From Micromonosporaceae bacterium KJ-029 (GTDB lineage Bacteria; Actinomycetota; Actinomycetes; Mycobacteriales; Micromonosporaceae): DNA of 64,000 nt. Positions 17,147 to 26,049 of this stretch are shown piece after piece (the stretch's first letter is position 1; every line of letters begins with the position of its first letter). The stretch lies in the NCBI GenBank assembly GCA_005402585.1, contig BIFP01000078.1:37388-101387 (forward strand). The letters run 5' to 3'. Under the pieces are notes generated by a model. It had not been told where the DNA came from. It ran no database searches and was given only the letters and a program-made list of their open reading frames with translations. The position numbers and the translations under genes were made by a program.

Positions 17147-17173
17147 ATTCCCGACCCGCCGAGAACCCAAACC
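17147..17173 (-). promoter_or_regulatory. SigF/SigB-like promoter of GlsB-like copy 1
   Basis: On the minus strand GGTTT (17173-17169) and GGGAAT (17152-17147) are separated by 16 bases, matching the GGTTT-N15-17-GGGWAW form of actinobacterial SigF/SigB stress promoters. The same arrangement stands before copy 2. Sigma assignment is inferred from the motif only. Confidence 0.6.
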
Positions 17174-17206
17174 GATTTTCCGTCCAGAAAGGACGCCCAC
17201 ACGCCG

Positions 17207-17239
17207 ACGGGCGCCCGGCCGTGGTGGCCGGGCGCCCGT
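17207..17239 (-). terminator. Terminator after the second GlsB-like gene
   Basis: A perfect 14-bp stem (ACGGGCGCCCGGCC with GGCCGGGCGCCCGT) with a 5-base loop lies 13 bp beyond the stop of the 17253-17540 gene. It should separate transcription of the two tandem paralogues. Confidence 0.8.
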
Positions 17240-17252
17240 GAGTCGGGTGTGG

Positions 17253-17540
17253 TTACCGGTGGGTGATGCCGCGGCGGCGACCCACCCCTGCTACCAGGGC
17301 CACCGCGATGGCGGCCAGCGCGACCTGCACCGCGAGTTCGGCCCAGTCGACGCCGGCGGTCACCGTGGCGATGCCCACCGCCCGGGCGAGCACGGTGCCG
17401 AGCAGCGCCGCACCGACACCGATGAGCATGTGCAGCCAGATCGGCATGTCCTGCCGACCCGGCACCACCAGACGGCCCAGCGCGCCGACGATCAGACCCA
17501 CGAACAGTGCGGTGATGATGCCCCAGACGGTGAACTCCAT
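17253..17540 (-). CDS. GlsB/YeaQ/YmgE-family small membrane protein, copy 2
   Basis: This 95-residue paralogue of the adjacent 16801-17085 gene has the same three-helix layout and the same core GALGRLVVPGRQDMPIWLHMLIGVGAALLG. The ATG at 17540 has AAGGAGAA a few bases upstream; extending the frame to 17654 gives sequence with no family similarity. Both copies keep similar 5' regions, including GTTCCTGTCGTG and CCCAAACCGA blocks 39-40 bp apart, so the duplication included the promoter. Own terminator and own promoter imply separate transcripts. Function is unknown beyond a link of the family to stress responses. Confidence 0.9.
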   Translation of the reverse strand: MEFTVWGIITALFVGLIVGALGRLVVPGRQDMPIWLHMLIGVGAALLGTVLARAVGIATVTAGVDWAELAVQVALAAIAVALVAGVGRRRGITHR

Positions 17541-17597
17541 GGTCGTTCTCCTTAGCGAGAAGCTTCCGGTCGGCGGGGTTCCTGTCGTGCCGATCCA

Positions 17598-17624
17598 GTT
17601 CCCTCGGCACCCGAATCCCAAACC
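17598..17624 (-). promoter_or_regulatory. SigF/SigB-like promoter of GlsB-like copy 2
   Basis: GGTTT (17624-17620) and GGGAAC (17603-17598) lie 16 bases apart on the minus strand, the same motif and spacing as before copy 1. Confidence 0.6.
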
Positions 17625-17702
17625 GACCGGACATGGCGCCCGTCGATGGCACACCCATTTCCGCGCGTCATCGCCGCACGGCTACCCGCCGCGGGCCGGC
17701 GG

Positions 17703-19580
17703 TCACTTCTTCCCGGCGGGCTTGCCGTCGCCGGAGTCCGAGGAGAGCGCGGCGATGAAGGCCTCCTGCGGGACCTCCACCCGGCCCACCATCTTCATCC
17801 GCTTCTTGCCTTCCTTCTGCTTCTCCAGCAGCTTGCGCTTACGACTGATGTCACCGCCGTAGCACTTGGCGAGCACGTCCTTACGGATCGCCCGGATGGT
17901 CTCCCGGGCGATCACCCGGCTGCCGATGGCGGCCTGGATCGGCACCTCGAACTGCTGGCGCGGGATCAGGTTGCGCAGCTTCGCGGCGATCGTGGTGCCG
18001 TACGCGTACGCCTTCTCCTTGTGCACGATGGCGCTAAACGCGTCCACCGGCTCGCCGTGCAGCAGGATGTCGACCTTCACCAGGTCGGACGCCTGCTCGC
18101 CGGAGGGCTCGTAGTCCAGCGAGGCGTAGCCCTTGGTACGGCTCTTGAGCTGGTCGAAGAAGTCGAAGATGATCTCGGCGAGGGGCAGCGTGTAGCGCAG
18201 CTCCACCCGGTCGGCGGAGAGGTAGTCCATGCCGAGCAGGCTCCCCCGGCGGCCCTGGCACAGCTCCATCACCGCGCCGACGTAGTCGTTGGGGGTGAGC
18301 ACGGTGGCCCGCACCGTCGGCTCGAACACCTCGGCGATCTTGCCGGTCGGGTACTCGCTCGGGTTGGTGACCACGATCTCCTGACCGTCCTCCTGGATGG
18401 CCCGGTAGACCACGTTCGGCGCGGTCGAGATCAGGTCGAGGTTGAACTCCCGCTCCAGCCGCTCCCGGATGATCTCCAGGTGCAGCAGGCCGAGGAAGCC
18501 GCAGCGGAACCCGAAGCCCAGTGCGCCGGAGGTCTCCGGCTCGTAGGTCAGCGCGGCGTCGTTGAGCTTGAGCTTGTCCAGCGCGTCCCGCAGCGCCGGG
18601 TAGTCCGACCCGTCGATCGGGTACAGGCCGGAGTAGACCATCGGCTTGGGGTCCTTGTAGCCGCCGAGCGCCTCGGCCGCCGGCCGCCCGTTGATGGTGA
18701 CGGTGTCACCGACCCGGGACTGGCGGACGTCCTTCACGCCGGTGATCAGGTAGCCGACCTCGCCGACGCCGAGCGCGTCGGCCTTCACCATCTCCGGCGA
18801 GATGACGCCGATCTCCAGCAGCTCGTGGGTCGCGCCGGTGGACATCATCTTGATCCGGTCCCGGGCACCGATCCGCCCGTCCACGACCCGGACGTAGGTG
18901 ACCACGCCCCGGTAGACGTCGTACACCGAGTCGAAGATCATTGCGCGGGCCGGGGCGTCGGCGTCACCGACCGGTGGGACGAACTGCCGAACGATCTCGT
19001 CGAGCAGGTGCGGCACCCCCTCGCCGGTCTTGCCGGAGACCCTGATGCAGTCCGCCGGGTCGCCGCCGATCAGGTGGGCCAACTCCTCGGCGTACTTCTC
19101 CGGCTGGGCGGCCGGCAGGTCGATCTTGTTGAGCACCGGGATGATGTGCAGGTCGTTCTCGAGCGCCAGGTACAGGTTGGCCAGCGTCTGCGCCTCGATG
19201 CCCTGCGCCGCGTCGACCAGCAGGACGGCGCCCTCGCAGGCGGCCAGCGAACGGGACACCTCGTAGGTGAAGTCCACGTGGCCCGGAGTGTCGATCATGT
19301 TGAGCACGGCCTGCTCGCCGGTCCGCTCGCCCTCCCGGATGCTCCACGGCATCCGTACGGCCTGGCTCTTGATGGTGATGCCGCGTTCGCGCTCGATGTC
19401 CATCCGGTCGAGGTACTGCGCACGCATCTGCCGCGGGTCGACCACGCCGGTGAGCTGCAACATCCGGTCGGCCAGGGTCGACTTTCCGTGGTCGATGTGA
19501 GCGATGATGCAGAAGTTCCTGATCCGCGCCGGGTCGGTGGCACCAGGAGCGTTCGCGCCGGGATCGAGCGTCGGTGGCAC
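17703..19580 (-). CDS. lepA: Elongation factor 4 (LepA), ribosome back-translocating GTPase
   Basis: The 625-residue translational GTPase has the P-loop AHIDHGKST at residues 27-35, the switch region RERGITIKSQAV and DTPGHVDF, and NKIDLPAA for guanine recognition. The LepA-specific C-terminal domain ends in RKRKLLEKQKEGKKRMK. It binds ribosomes and helps under ionic stress or in initiation/assembly; the exact role is debated. The start is GTG at 19580, just ahead of the DPARIRNF segment shared by homologues. It is adjacent to the rpsT-holA-comE region, as in most bacteria, with two small genes inserted between. Confidence 0.97.
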   Translation of the reverse strand: MPPTLDPGANAPGATDPARIRNFCIIAHIDHGKSTLADRMLQLTGVVDPRQMRAQYLDRMDIERERGITIKSQAVRMPWSIREGERTGEQAVLNMIDTPGHVDFTYEVSRSLAACEGAVLLVDAAQGIEAQTLANLYLALENDLHIIPVLNKIDLPAAQPEKYAEELAHLIGGDPADCIRVSGKTGEGVPHLLDEIVRQFVPPVGDADAPARAMIFDSVYDVYRGVVTYVRVVDGRIGARDRIKMMSTGATHELLEIGVISPEMVKADALGVGEVGYLITGVKDVRQSRVGDTVTINGRPAAEALGGYKDPKPMVYSGLYPIDGSDYPALRDALDKLKLNDAALTYEPETSGALGFGFRCGFLGLLHLEIIRERLEREFNLDLISTAPNVVYRAIQEDGQEIVVTNPSEYPTGKIAEVFEPTVRATVLTPNDYVGAVMELCQGRRGSLLGMDYLSADRVELRYTLPLAEIIFDFFDQLKSRTKGYASLDYEPSGEQASDLVKVDILLHGEPVDAFSAIVHKEKAYAYGTTIAAKLRNLIPRQQFEVPIQAAIGSRVIARETIRAIRKDVLAKCYGGDISRKRKLLEKQKEGKKRMKMVGRVEVPQEAFIAALSSDSGDGKPAGKK

Positions 19581-19688
19581 AGCGGTCCGTTCTGGTCGGC
19601 TGACGTGAGCAGGCCGGTGCAGACCGGCCCCCTCTATGCTCCCACGTCCCCACCGGGCAGCCGCCGCGCGGGCGAACCCTGCCCGCCC

Positions 19689-20222
19689 TCACTCCTGCGG
19701 CGGTTCGACGAAGAGGCCAGCGAGCCGGGGCAGCCGGCGGCGCGCCTCGTCCTCGTCGTCAAAATCCCAGAAGTCGTTGAGGTCGGGTGCCGGCGCCGCC
19801 TGCCGGTCCGTCGGGAGGTCGGTCGCGGTCGCCCTGCGGTACGCGTCCCACGGCACGGCCAGCATGTCCTCGCACTCGAACTCCTCGCCGCTGAGCGAGG
19901 CGGCCCGGACCTGCGGCAGCTCGGCCAGCGAATCCGGGTCGGCGACCGTGCGGGCGAAGACCTCCCGCCCCTGGGTCATCAGCCAGCCACGGAAGTATTC
20001 GAAGCCGTCGTCGGAGGCGCCGCCGTTGATCAGGTACGCGGCACCCCAGAGGTCGACCCGGTACGAGGCTGCCAGCACCCGCCGCTGGTGGCTGGCGTAC
20101 CCGACGATCTCCTCCGGATCGCGGGCGGCGAGCAGCGCGACGGCCCGGGCGGCGATGGCGTCCGGCTCTCCCCCACCGGCACGGGCCCGGTCGATCAACT
20201 GCCAGAAGTCGTCGGTCCTCAT
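19689..20222 (-). CDS. DUF4240-domain protein
   Basis: The 177-residue cytoplasmic protein begins MRTDDFWQLIDRARA and has the DUF4240 pattern (EEIVGYASHQRRVLAASYRVDLWGAAYLINGGASDDGFEYFRGWLMTQGR split over residues 34-84). The family is common in actinobacteria and of unknown function. The acidic C-terminus (DFWDFDDEDEA) is typical. The ATG at 20222 is chosen because this is where similarity starts. It is divergent from the phosphotransferase gene with 99 bp between starts. Confidence 0.85.
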   Translation of the reverse strand: MRTDDFWQLIDRARAGGGEPDAIAARAVALLAARDPEEIVGYASHQRRVLAASYRVDLWGAAYLINGGASDDGFEYFRGWLMTQGREVFARTVADPDSLAELPQVRAASLSGEEFECEDMLAVPWDAYRRATATDLPTDRQAAPAPDLNDFWDFDDEDEARRRLPRLAGLFVEPPQE

Positions 20223-20321
20223 GGCCTCGCAGTCTGGCAGACGCCGCGCCGACCGCCCGGACACCTGGCGGCCCGACGCGGAGTCTCGCCGGGCGGTACC
20301 GGCACCGGGCAGCATGGTCGG

Positions 20322-21308
20322 GTGACCGATCCGTCCGTACCGCCCGTGGCCTACCACGCGACCGCCCAGCGGCCGGCGTGGGACGCGCTGCCGCCGGCCG
20401 TGCGGGCCGCGCTGTCGGCGCGGCTCGGCGCCCCGGTGGTCGAGGCGCGCGCCGCCGGTGCCGGCTTCACCCGGGGATTCGCCGCGGTGCTGCGCACCGC
20501 CGACGGGGGCAGCGCGTTCGTCAAGGCCGCCGGCCACGCCGAGCAGCCGCACCTGGTCGACTGGTACGCCCGGGAGGCGGCGATCCTCACCCGGCTGCCC
20601 GCCGGGCTACCCGCGCCGCGCCTACGCTGGACGTTGTGGCAGGCGGGCTGGTACGCACTCTGCCTGGACCCGGTCGACGGGCACACACCCCGGCTGCCCT
20701 GGCAGCCCGCCGAGCTGACCGCCACCCTCACCGGGTACGCCGAGGTCGTCGCCGCGCTCGCCGACCCGCCGGCCGAGCTGGCCGCCCTCGGGCTGCCCCG
20801 GCTCGCGGACCTCGCCCGCGACGACATCCTCTGGTGGGGCGAGGTGGCCGCCGGCCGGGAACCGCCGCCACCGCTGCCCGCCCCGGCTCGGGAACGGCTG
20901 GCCGAGCTGGTCGCGCTGGAGTCCCGCCTACCCGGGTACGCCGCCGGGACGACCGGGCTGATCCATGGCGACCTGCGGCTTGACAACGTGCTGATCGACC
21001 GGGCCGGTGCCGCCTGGTTCTGCGACTGGACGTGGCTCTGCCATGGGCCGGCCTGGTTCGACCTGGCCGGGCTACTGATCACCGGGTACGCCAGCGGGCT
21101 GGACGTCGACGCCCACTTCGCCGCGCACCCGGCCGCCGCCGGCGCACCCCCGGACGCGCTCGACGTGACCCTGGCCGCCCTGGCCGGCTACCACCTCACC
21201 GCCGCCGCGTCCGCGCCGCCGACCGCGTCGGCCCACCTGCCGGCGCACCAGCGGTGGACCGGCGAGCAGGCGCTCGCCTGGCTGTCCCGCCGCCAGGGCT
21301 GGACCTGA
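20322..21308 (+). CDS. Aminoglycoside phosphotransferase-like kinase (APH/ChoK fold)
   Basis: The 328-residue protein has the APH-type kinase core. GGSAFVKAAG supplies the Lys of the N-lobe, IHGDLRLDNVLID gives the catalytic loop (HGDxxxxN), and FCDWTWLCHGPAWFDLAG contains the metal-binding Asp. The family includes antibiotic, choline and other small-molecule kinases; nothing here points to drug resistance, and the substrate is unknown. The GTG at 20322 begins the part with family similarity; the frame is open for kilobases upstream, but that is antisense to lepA. The gene precedes rpsT without overlap. Confidence 0.87.
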   Translation: MTDPSVPPVAYHATAQRPAWDALPPAVRAALSARLGAPVVEARAAGAGFTRGFAAVLRTADGGSAFVKAAGHAEQPHLVDWYAREAAILTRLPAGLPAPRLRWTLWQAGWYALCLDPVDGHTPRLPWQPAELTATLTGYAEVVAALADPPAELAALGLPRLADLARDDILWWGEVAAGREPPPPLPAPARERLAELVALESRLPGYAAGTTGLIHGDLRLDNVLIDRAGAAWFCDWTWLCHGPAWFDLAGLLITGYASGLDVDAHFAAHPAAAGAPPDALDVTLAALAGYHLTAAASAPPTASAHLPAHQRWTGEQALAWLSRRQGWT

Positions 21309-21556
21309 TCATCCCGGCCGGCCCCCACCGCCCCCGGCCGATCGCGCTCGTCGGGCCGATCGCGCACTCGGGTCTTTCACGCCGGGAACGGACGACCGTG
21401 GTGGTGGTCGGCACGGCAGTGGTGCGCGGGCGGTCGTTCGGGTGCCGTTTTGGCCCGTCCAGGCCGACCTGGTAACCTGGCTCTTCGCGCAGCGATGACG
21501 CATGCTCGTCGCGCGCACAAGCTGACCAACCCGAGCTATCAAGACGAGGCTGTCGC

Positions 21557-21823
21557 GTGGCGAACATCAAGTCCCAGATCAAGCGCAACCGGCAGAACGA
21601 GAAGCGCCGGCTGCGTAACAAGTCGGTCAAGTCGTCGCTGAAGACCGCCATCCGCAAGTTCAACGAGGCCGCTGAGGCCGGTGACGTCGAGAAGGCCACC
21701 ACCCTCATGCAGGACGCCTCCCGCAAGCTGGACAAGGCGGCCAGCAAGGGCGTCATCCACGCCAACCAGGCTGCGAACCGCAAGTCGGCGATCGCCAAGC
21801 GCGTCGTGTCGCTGTCCGCCTGA
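21557..21823 (+). CDS. rpsT: 30S ribosomal protein S20
   Basis: The 88-residue protein has the classical S20 sequence (ANIKSQIKRNRQNEKRRLRNKS; then KAASKGVIHANQAANRKS). S20 binds 16S rRNA helices h9 and h44 and is a primary assembly protein. The start is GTG at 21557. It is transcribed opposite to holA and lepA, as in other actinobacteria. The 248-bp upstream space should hold its promoter; a strong terminator follows. Confidence 0.98.
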   Translation: MANIKSQIKRNRQNEKRRLRNKSVKSSLKTAIRKFNEAAEAGDVEKATTLMQDASRKLDKAASKGVIHANQAANRKSAIAKRVVSLSA

Positions 21824-21846
21824 GCCGGCGACCTCCAGATCTCACC

Positions 21847-21878
21847 GGAAGCCCCGGGGCCAACGCCCCGGGGCTTCC
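21847..21878 (+). terminator. Rho-independent terminator of rpsT
   Basis: A perfect 14-bp stem (GGAAGCCCCGGGGC with GCCCCGGGGCTTCC) with a CAAC loop starts 23 bp after the rpsT stop. It is also placed to end the opposing hypothetical gene. Confidence 0.85.
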
Positions 21879-21992
21879 GCACGTCCGGGTTGTGCAAGGC
21901 TGCGGCCCCCGACGCTCTGGTTGCGGCAGGCTGTCTCGGCGGAGGCCCGGTACGACCGGCAGGAGTTCGGCCTCGATCCGCAGGGTTCGTGA

Positions 21993-22448
21993 TCACGACC
22001 CCGGTTCGGCGGTTCCCGGACGTGCTGTGCTCTGCGGGGGGTCGGGCAACACCGACGGTGCCGGTTCCGCACTGACCACCACACCGGGCACGCTGTGCGG
22101 CAGCCAGTCGACCCGGGCGCGCCCGACGACCGGTTCCATCTGCCGCCGGAAACGGTCGCGTTCCTGCTCGGGTACGGCCGCGGCCGAGCGGATCACCACG
22201 GCGGCCACCAGATCGTTGAGCTTGACCATGCCGGCCACCGCCGCGGGCAGTACCAGCACCGCCCACCAGCGAACCAGTTCGGCGAGCGCGAGCAGGGCCG
22301 CGAACGCGATCACGCCCTCGAAGAACACGAAGCAGAGCACCCCACCCGGGTTGACGAATCGCAGGCCGAGCACCCGGGCGTAGAGCGGGCGGTACCGCTC
22401 CTCCTCGGCCGGGATCGTGGCCCACCTGCCACGGAGGGCTCCGCTCAC
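21993..22448 (-). CDS. Hypothetical membrane protein coupled to holA
   Basis: The 151-residue product has two hydrophobic segments (about residues 36-58 and 61-76: GVLCFVFFEGVIAFAALLALAEL and WWAVLVLPAAVAGMV). An amphipathic middle (VVIRSAAAVPEQERDRFRRQ) and a Pro-rich C-terminus follow. I do not recognise a family. The GTG at 22448 overlaps the holA stop by four bases, and the sequence upstream in this frame is antisense-like, so this start is favoured. Position suggests co-expression with holA, but no function can be drawn from that. Confidence 0.72.
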   Translation of the reverse strand: MSGALRGRWATIPAEEERYRPLYARVLGLRFVNPGGVLCFVFFEGVIAFAALLALAELVRWWAVLVLPAAVAGMVKLNDLVAAVVIRSAAAVPEQERDRFRRQMEPVVGRARVDWLPHSVPGVVVSAEPAPSVLPDPPQSTARPGTAEPGS

Positions 22449-23506
22449 CTGGCGCCGCCCTGCCGCGCGGCGGCCACCGAGAAGACGGCCTTCTCCAGCG
22501 CGTACGCCCGGTCGTCGGATCCGCCCTTGACCGCCGCGTTGCACTCGGCCGCCGCCTGCATCGCGCGGACCAGCCCGTCGGGCGTCCAGCCGCGCGCCTG
22601 CCGCTGGGCCCGTTCGACCTTCCACGGCGGCATACCCAGGCTGCTGGCCAACTGGTACGCGCTGCCCCGGCCGGCCGAGGCGACCCGGGCCACGGTGCGG
22701 ATCCCGTCGGCGAGGGCGTCGGCGATCGGCACCGGATCCACTCCCACGTGCAGGGCCCAGCGCAGCGCCTCCAGGGCTCCCGGCAGGTCACCGACCATCG
22801 TGGCGTCGGCCACGGTGAAGCCGCTCACCTCCACCCGGCCCCGGTAGTAGCGGGCCACGGTGTCCGCGCCGATCCTGCCGTCGGTGTCGGCGATCAGCTG
22901 GGAGCAGGCGGCGGCCAGCTCCCGCAGGTCGTTGCCGACCGCCGCGATCAGCGCCTCGGCGGCGTCGTCGGTGCACCGCCCGCCGGCTCGGCGGAACTCG
23001 TCGCGGACGAAGGCCACCCGGTCACGGTGCCCCTTGAGCTTGACGGCGGGCAGGACCTGGGCGCCGGCGGACTTCAGCCCGTCGGCGAACGCCTTGCCCT
23101 TGGCCGCGCCGAGGTGCTGCACGACGAGCTGCACCTCGGGGTCGGGATTCTTCGCGTACGCCAGCAGCGCGGCGACGAGGTCCTTCCGGGCGTCCTGACC
23201 GGACCTGAGCACCAGTACCCGACGCCCACCGAACAGCGACGGGCTGAGCATCTCGTCGATCTCGCCGACGGTGAGCGCGCCGGCCTGGTACTCCCGCACG
23301 TCCACGTTCGGGTCGACGGCCTTGGCGGCAGCGACGGTTTCGGTCACCGCACGCGTGGCGAGCAGCTCCTCGTCGCCGAGGACGAGCACAATAGGAGCGG
23401 CACTGGCGGCGGTCACGCCGCCCATACTCGCACGCTCGGCGGCCCGGTCCAGCCTGGTCTTCCGCACTGTGCCGGCAGACCCTGCACTCAGCGCAAATCC
23501 AGACAT
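22445..23506 (-). CDS. holA: DNA polymerase III subunit delta
   Basis: The 353-residue protein (326 if started at the ATG at 23425) has the delta-subunit layout. PIVLVLGDEELLATRAV opens the first AAA+-like domain, SLFGGRRVLVLRS follows, and a helical collar domain ends in RAYALEKAVFSVAAAR. HolA is the clamp-loader subunit that opens the beta sliding clamp. Homologues normally begin near the second ATG; the first has AGGAG, 11 bases away. It sits between comEC and rpsT, the widespread comEA-comEC-holA-rpsT arrangement. Confidence 0.92.
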   Translation of the reverse strand: MSGFALSAGSAGTVRKTRLDRAAERASMGGVTAASAAPIVLVLGDEELLATRAVTETVAAAKAVDPNVDVREYQAGALTVGEIDEMLSPSLFGGRRVLVLRSGQDARKDLVAALLAYAKNPDPEVQLVVQHLGAAKGKAFADGLKSAGAQVLPAVKLKGHRDRVAFVRDEFRRAGGRCTDDAAEALIAAVGNDLRELAAACSQLIADTDGRIGADTVARYYRGRVEVSGFTVADATMVGDLPGALEALRWALHVGVDPVPIADALADGIRTVARVASAGRGSAYQLASSLGMPPWKVERAQRQARGWTPDGLVRAMQAAAECNAAVKGGSDDRAYALEKAVFSVAAARQGGAR

Positions 23507-23571
23507 CTATCTTATTTCTCCTGTTCTACCGCGAACCGGAGTCGATTGCCGCCTTCGGTCCGCCGGCCGGG

Positions 23572-26049
23572 TCACGGCTTCGTCCGGCTCAGGTCCACGC
23601 CACCCGACACCACCGCCAGCCCGGACGGGCCGAGCACCACCGCGACGTCCCCGTCGGTGTCGGTCCGCAGCACCCGCGCCCCGCCCCGGGACAGACGGGC
23701 CAGCACCGCCTCGTTGGGATGGCCGTAGGTATTGCCCGCACCTACCGGCACCAGGGCGACCACCGGGCGGATCGCGTCCAGAAAGGCCGGATCCTGGTAC
23801 GCACTGCCATGGTGGGCGACCTTCAACACGTCAGCCCGCAGCCCGTCCGGCGACAGGTGTTCCCGCAGCGCCTGCTGCTCCTCGGTCTCGGCGTCGCCGG
23901 CGAGCAGGACCCGCACCCCGGCCACCGTGCCGCGCAGCACCAACGAATTGTTGTTCGGGTCCGACCGGGTCCCCCGCATCGGGTACGGCGGACCGATGAC
24001 GACGAGGTCCGCACCGCCGGCCTGGTACCGCCACCCGGCTGGGGCGGCCACCACCGGGGTGCCGTGGCTGGCGGCGGTGGTGTGTACCAGGTCCCGCCCG
24101 ATCGCCGGCTCCGGCCACTGCGGCGTGAGCACCGTGTCCACCCGCCGTCCCCGGAAGACCCCCGCCACGCCTCCGGTGTGGTCCACGTGGAAGTGACTGA
24201 CCACCAGCAGCGGCACCCGGCGTACGTCGAGCCGGCGCAGACACGCGTCCGCCGCCGCCGGATCCGGGCCGGCGTCGACCACGACCGCCCGCCCGGCCGC
24301 CACCGGCAACACCACCGTGTCGCCCTGGCCGACCGCACAGACGGCGATCACCCAGCCCTTCGGCGGCCACCCGGGGGCGACCACCCGCACCGGCACGGTG
24401 CCGAGCATGACCGCGACGGTGAGCACCGCCACCAGCCGGCGAACCACCGGCCGCCGGGCGGCGACCAGCAGGACCACGGTCAGGGCCGCCAGCAGCAGGG
24501 CCCCGGACACCCCGCCCGGCCAGGGCAGGTTGCCCGCCGGCAGGCGGGCCCCGTACCGGGCGACCAGCACCAGCCACCAGGCCGGCCAGTGCGCCAGCCA
24601 GGTGGCAAGCTCGGCGCCGGACGGCCAGACCGGCGACACCGTCGCGGCCAGCACGCCGAGCACCGTGGCCGGGGCGATCGCCGGTACCGCAAGAAGGTTG
24701 GCCGGCACCGCGACCAGGCTGACGGTGCCCGACAGGCCGGCGATCACCGGTGAACACGCCAGCTGCGCGGCGGCCGGTACCGCCAGCGCCTCGGCCGCAC
24801 CCGGCGGTACGCCCCGCCGGCGCAACCCGTCCCGCCAGCCCGGTGCGAGCAGCAGCAGGCCGCCGGTGGCCAGCACGGACAGCGCGAAGCCGGCATCACC
24901 CGCCAGGTCGGGATCGACCACCACCAGCACCGCCACCGCGGCTGCCAGCGCCGGCACCGCCGCCCTGGGCCGGCCGGCGGCCAGGGCGGCAAGCCCGATC
25001 GCGCCCATGGTGGCCGCGCGGATCACGCTCGGTGAGGGCCGGACCAGGATGACAAAGCCCACCAGGGCCAGCCCGCAGAGGCCGGCCGCCAGTCCGGGGC
25101 CAGCGCGTGCCCAGCGGGCCACCAGCAACACCGCCCCGACGATGATCGCCACATTGGAACCGGACACCGCGTTGAGATGCGTCATCCCGGTGGCCCGGAA
25201 GTCCTCCTCGACCGTGTCGGGCAGCTGGCTGGTGTCGCCGACCACCAGCCCGGGCAGCAGGCCGCCCGGCTCGTCGGGCAGCGGCGCGCAGGCCTGTTGC
25301 AGGCCGGCCCGGAGCCGGCCGGCCGCGCGTTGCAGTGCCGACGGTGAGCCGTGCCGGTCGGGCGGGCCGACGGCGAGAAGCACTGCACCGGTCAGATCAC
25401 CGCCGCGTGGTTCGGCCAGCCGCCCCTCCGCGGTGAGCCGTTGCCCGGGCAGCAGCCCCCGCCAGGCCGGGTCGCTGGCGAGCACCAGCACCCGGGCCGG
25501 CGTGGTGACCTGCTGACCCGCCGGCCCGGTGACGGTCACCAGCTTGGTCCGCACGAGCAGGGTGGGCGGACGGCCCACAATGCCACCGCGTATCGGCCGG
25601 GGATCGTCCCGCACGACCAGTTCGGCGGTGACCCGGGCCCCTTCGCCGACCAGTGCGCGCAGCGGCTCGGCGTCGCGTACGGCCAACCGGGCCGAGGTCG
25701 CGGCGCCGCCGCAGACCACGCCGATCAGCACCGCCACCGCGATCCAGCCGTAGCGCCGGGCGACCGCGCCGGGACTGCCGGCGACCCTGAGCAGGTGCAG
25801 CGCCGCCAGCCCGGCCAGGCCCGCCGCGACGGCGGCAACCAGCAGCGTCCGCCCGGCGCTGAGGTGCAGCCCGGCCAACGCGGTGAGCCAGGCCGCCACG
25901 GCCAGCCCGGCCAGCCGGAGATCGGGCGCTTCCCCACCCTGCGGGTTGGCGATCGTGCCGGCCGGCCCGGGCACGGGTATCCCGCCCGCCCGCATCGTCT
26001 CGGCGACCGCCCTCGCCGGCCCGGACCGGGGTGTCCCGCCCGCGCTCAC
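23572..26049 (-). CDS. comEC: ComEC/Rec2-type DNA-uptake channel protein
   Basis: The 825-residue polytopic membrane protein has an N-terminal DUF4131-like region, a central Competence domain with many helices (GLVVGDTSQLP; NAVSGSNVAIIVGAVLL) and a C-terminal metallo-beta-lactamase domain with HFHVDHTGG and KVAHHGSAYQDPAF. ComEC forms the inner-membrane channel for single-stranded DNA in natural transformation. Most actinomycetes keep it although transformation is rarely shown, so its role here is open. The GTG start overlaps the comEA stop by four bases. All three domains look complete, with no sign of decay. Confidence 0.94.
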   Translation of the reverse strand: MSAGGTPRSGPARAVAETMRAGGIPVPGPAGTIANPQGGEAPDLRLAGLAVAAWLTALAGLHLSAGRTLLVAAVAAGLAGLAALHLLRVAGSPGAVARRYGWIAVAVLIGVVCGGAATSARLAVRDAEPLRALVGEGARVTAELVVRDDPRPIRGGIVGRPPTLLVRTKLVTVTGPAGQQVTTPARVLVLASDPAWRGLLPGQRLTAEGRLAEPRGGDLTGAVLLAVGPPDRHGSPSALQRAAGRLRAGLQQACAPLPDEPGGLLPGLVVGDTSQLPDTVEEDFRATGMTHLNAVSGSNVAIIVGAVLLVARWARAGPGLAAGLCGLALVGFVILVRPSPSVIRAATMGAIGLAALAAGRPRAAVPALAAAVAVLVVVDPDLAGDAGFALSVLATGGLLLLAPGWRDGLRRRGVPPGAAEALAVPAAAQLACSPVIAGLSGTVSLVAVPANLLAVPAIAPATVLGVLAATVSPVWPSGAELATWLAHWPAWWLVLVARYGARLPAGNLPWPGGVSGALLLAALTVVLLVAARRPVVRRLVAVLTVAVMLGTVPVRVVAPGWPPKGWVIAVCAVGQGDTVVLPVAAGRAVVVDAGPDPAAADACLRRLDVRRVPLLVVSHFHVDHTGGVAGVFRGRRVDTVLTPQWPEPAIGRDLVHTTAASHGTPVVAAPAGWRYQAGGADLVVIGPPYPMRGTRSDPNNNSLVLRGTVAGVRVLLAGDAETEEQQALREHLSPDGLRADVLKVAHHGSAYQDPAFLDAIRPVVALVPVGAGNTYGHPNEAVLARLSRGGARVLRTDTDGDVAVVLGPSGLAVVSGGVDLSRTKP

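Noticed and set aside
17646..21308. Very long open frame on the plus strand reaching from the GlsB-like genes through lepA
   Set aside because: Only the last part (20322-21308) has protein-family similarity. The rest is antisense to lepA and stays open because of high GC at third positions; similar long frames lie opposite ileS and rne.
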